NCBI GenBank assembly: GCA_002394525.1
Contig: DGUF01000165.1
Coordinates: forward strand, 4,217-11,761
Source: Lachnospiraceae bacterium UBA4317
Lineage (GTDB): Bacteria; Bacillota_A; Clostridia; Lachnospirales; Lachnospiraceae
Direction of reading: 5' to 3'
Length of the DNA: 7,545 bases
The notes under the pieces were generated by a model, which saw only the letters and a program-made list of their open reading frames with translations, ran no database searches and was not told the DNA's origin. The position numbers were made by a program, and so were the translations under genes. This document shows, one piece after another, positions 6,757 to 7,545 of this stretch; within the stretch, counting starts at the first letter, position 1; every line of letters begins with the position of its first letter.

Positions 6757-6812
6757 GTGACGGTGAAACGTAAAAAGAAACCACGGTATAAGTGTGTGGT
6801 GAAGGTGAAACG
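6757..6812. repeat. 14-bp direct repeat, two copies 42 bp apart
   Basis: GTGACGGTGAAACG (6757-6770) and GTGAAGGTGAAACG (6799-6812) match at 13 of 14 positions, and each is followed within a few bases by AAAAAG. The 42-bp offset equals four turns of B-DNA, so both copies would face the same side of the helix, as expected for paired regulator sites. A partial inverted copy (CGGTTTCA, 6706-6713) and a partial copy GGTGAAA (6895-6901) also occur. Between the copies, ACCAC (6780-6784) and GTGGT (6796-6800) form a short inverted repeat. Confidence 0.6.
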
Positions 6813-6828
6813 CACAAAAAGTTATAAT
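6799..6828 (+). promoter_or_regulatory. Candidate forward promoter (TATAAT box)
   Basis: A perfect TATAAT lies at 6823-6828. The best -35 is GTGAAG (6799-6804, 3 of 6) at an 18-bp spacing, and it falls in the downstream copy of the direct repeat. A second forward option is TTGGAA (6839-6844) with TATATT (6861-6866) at 16 bp. Either would give the membrane protein gene a leader of roughly 100-135 nt. Which is used cannot be decided here. Confidence 0.35.
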
Positions 6829-6854
6829 AGAATTAACATTGGAATAACTTTTTG
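6815..6854. repeat. 11-bp perfect inverted repeat over the promoter (candidate operator)
   Basis: CAAAAAGTTAT (6815-6825) is mirrored exactly by ATAACTTTTTG (6844-6854) around an 18-bp centre. The left arm overlaps the forward TATAAT box. The arms are too AT-rich for a strong RNA terminator, so a dimeric DNA-binding protein site is more plausible. The pairing is seen directly; the function is inferred. Confidence 0.55.
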
Positions 6855-6863
6855 ATAACATAT

Positions 6864-6892
6864 ATTATAGACAAGGATAAAGCTGACCGCAA
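6864..6892 (-). promoter_or_regulatory. Candidate reverse promoter for the MgtC/PHP group
   Basis: On the reverse strand, TTGCGG (complement of 6887-6892) is followed 17 bp later by a perfect TATAAT (complement of 6864-6869). Transcription would start near 6857 and give a leader of about 190 nt before the first MgtC gene, containing both copies of the direct repeat and the inverted repeat. The -35 matches at only 3 of 6 positions. Confidence 0.4.
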
Positions 6893-6934
6893 GAGGTGAA
6901 AAAAGCGATTCGCTGCATAGGCGGAAATGATGGG

Positions 6935-6960
6935 TTTTTTCGCGGAAGACCGCTCAAAAA
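6935..6960 (+). other. Hairpin immediately upstream of the small membrane protein gene
   Basis: GCGG (6942-6945) pairs with CCGC (6950-6953) around AAGA. After a 2x2 mismatch, TTTTT (6935-6939) pairs with AAAAA (6956-6960). The base order is the reverse of an intrinsic terminator (T's first, A's last), so termination is unlikely on either strand. It ends 9 nt before the ATG at 6970 and could limit ribosome access. Confidence 0.35.
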
Positions 6961-6969
6961 CGCTCGAAT

Positions 6970-7506
6970 ATGGAGGCTGTGAGAAATACAGAAATGAGAA
7001 CACTGGGTTTTGATAACAATGTATATGATGCTGGAAACGGATGGATCTTCCGCAGGATCTCCGCGATCACCATGCCGGGCCTGATCCTGGCCGTGCTGGA
7101 GATTGCCCTGATCAATACCGGGATCCTGAATGTCAGCGCGGTCCCGCCGCTTGTCCTGAGGCTGATCGGCCTGGTCACGATGGTCTATGTCATTCCCTCG
7201 GTATTCGCCTTTCCGACGGCCTGGTTCCTGTCTTCGGGGCGGACCAGGCTCTACAGGGAGAGTTCGATCGACCTCTACAGAAAGAAGCTGGTCTATCATA
7301 AGGCGGTCTCCATGACAATGGGAAAACCGCGCTATACCGTCTATTCCGTGACGCAGCTGCGCACGGTAGAGGTAAAGCGCGGGTATTATATCCTTCATGG
7401 GACTGTCGTCAACGAGACAGCGGGCGGAACAGGCGGGGAGCTGACGATCCCGGTCGCCTTTGAAAATATGGAGCTGATCCGGGAGATGGCCAGATACAGG
7501 GCCTGA
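6970..7506 (+). CDS. Small membrane protein of unknown function, possible C-terminal PH-like domain
   Basis: 178 residues with no family I can name. A short polar N-terminus is followed by two hydrophobic segments (about 33-54 and 59-87) separated by a short turn. A soluble C-terminal part (about 95-175) is rich in alternating beta-type residues (for example YTVYSVTQLRTVEVKRGYYI, 123-142) and resembles bacterial PH-like domains seen after two helices in small envelope proteins; that resemblance is an inference. Its codons match the neighbouring genes, which supports real coding. The start is uncertain: ATG 6970 has no ribosome site, and GGAGG at 6972-6976 is 17 nt before the in-frame ATG at 6994, too far for a normal one. 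An in-frame stop at 6928-6930 limits extension. It is divergent from the MgtC group and shares its control region. Confidence 0.75.
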   Translation: MEAVRNTEMRTLGFDNNVYDAGNGWIFRRISAITMPGLILAVLEIALINTGILNVSAVPPLVLRLIGLVTMVYVIPSVFAFPTAWFLSSGRTRLYRESSIDLYRKKLVYHKAVSMTMGKPRYTVYSVTQLRTVEVKRGYYILHGTVVNETAGGTGGELTIPVAFENMELIREMARYRA

Positions 7507-7545
7507 CACTCTTCCTTTTTCACTCTTTCCGACAATGCCGCTCGT

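Larger units (their letters stand above)
6669..6969. promoter_or_regulatory. AT-rich divergent intergenic control region
   Basis: 301 bp with no supportable gene, markedly AT-rich next to its GC-rich neighbours. It separates the reverse-strand MgtC group from the forward small membrane protein. It contains promoter-like boxes on both strands, a 42-bp-spaced direct repeat, an 11-bp inverted repeat and a hairpin before the forward start; each is listed separately. I looked for the conserved core of the Mg2+-sensing M-box riboswitch on both strands and did not see it. Confidence 0.7.

Noticed and set aside
5865..6773. 302-residue forward open frame opposite the first MgtC gene
   Set aside because: Antisense shadow with low-complexity Asp/Gln/Gly/His content; the reverse frame is a recognisable MgtC protein.
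6669..6857. M-box (Mg2+) riboswitch before the MgtC pair
   Set aside because: The conserved M-box core was not visible on the transcribed strand, despite the plausible context.
6935..6960. Bidirectional intrinsic terminator
   Set aside because: T's precede and A's follow the GC stem on both strands, the opposite of terminator polarity.
6865..7509. 214-residue reverse open frame opposite the small membrane protein
   Set aside because: No motifs and shadow-like composition; the forward frame has coherent membrane helices and codon use.

Overview
This 7.5 kb window is high in GC (roughly 60% by eye) and tightly packed with bacterial genes. Strong Shine-Dalgarno sequences (GGAGG, AAGGAGG) precede most starts. 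Together with a heterodimeric ABC exporter and MgtC/SapB paralogues carrying ACT-like tails, this suggests a GC-rich Gram-positive anaerobe, perhaps a gut or rumen Clostridia member. That assignment is an inference from style, not from a marker gene. GC richness also creates very long antisense open frames, which I treat as shadows.

Layout. Positions 1-98 may hold the tail of an upstream gene, followed by a terminator-like hairpin (125-156). Two forward ABC half-transporter genes follow (180-2117 and 2278-4137), separated by an unusual 160-bp spacer. They have complementary defects: the first lacks the catalytic Glu and the second has an altered signature motif. This is the hallmark of a heterodimeric exporter with one working and one degenerate ATP site. 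The second gene ends 5 bp from the stop of a convergent reverse-strand group. In transcription order that group is an MgtC/SapB protein (6668-5934), a second, more canonical MgtC/SapB protein (5853-5149) and a PHP-domain phosphoesterase (5102-4143). All three face the same way with 80- and 48-bp gaps, so they may be one operon. A 301-bp AT-rich intergenic region then separates this group from a divergent forward gene (6970-7506), which encodes a small membrane protein of unknown function.

How the parts may work together. The ABC pair is probably a drug, lipid or peptide exporter. The MgtC pair suggests adaptation to Mg2+ or envelope stress. The PHP protein is probably a metal-dependent nucleotide or oligonucleotide phosphatase. 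No sequence here proves a functional link between the exporter and the MgtC/PHP group.

I found no tRNA, rRNA, CRISPR array, transposase or clearly exotic system. The most interesting unexplained signal is the 6669-6969 intergenic region. It holds a 14-bp direct repeat spaced exactly 42 bp, an 11-bp perfect inverted repeat over a TATAAT box, opposed promoter-like elements, and a hairpin just before the downstream start. Other points of interest are charged insertions in two otherwise conserved enzymes and the asymmetry between the MgtC paralogues.
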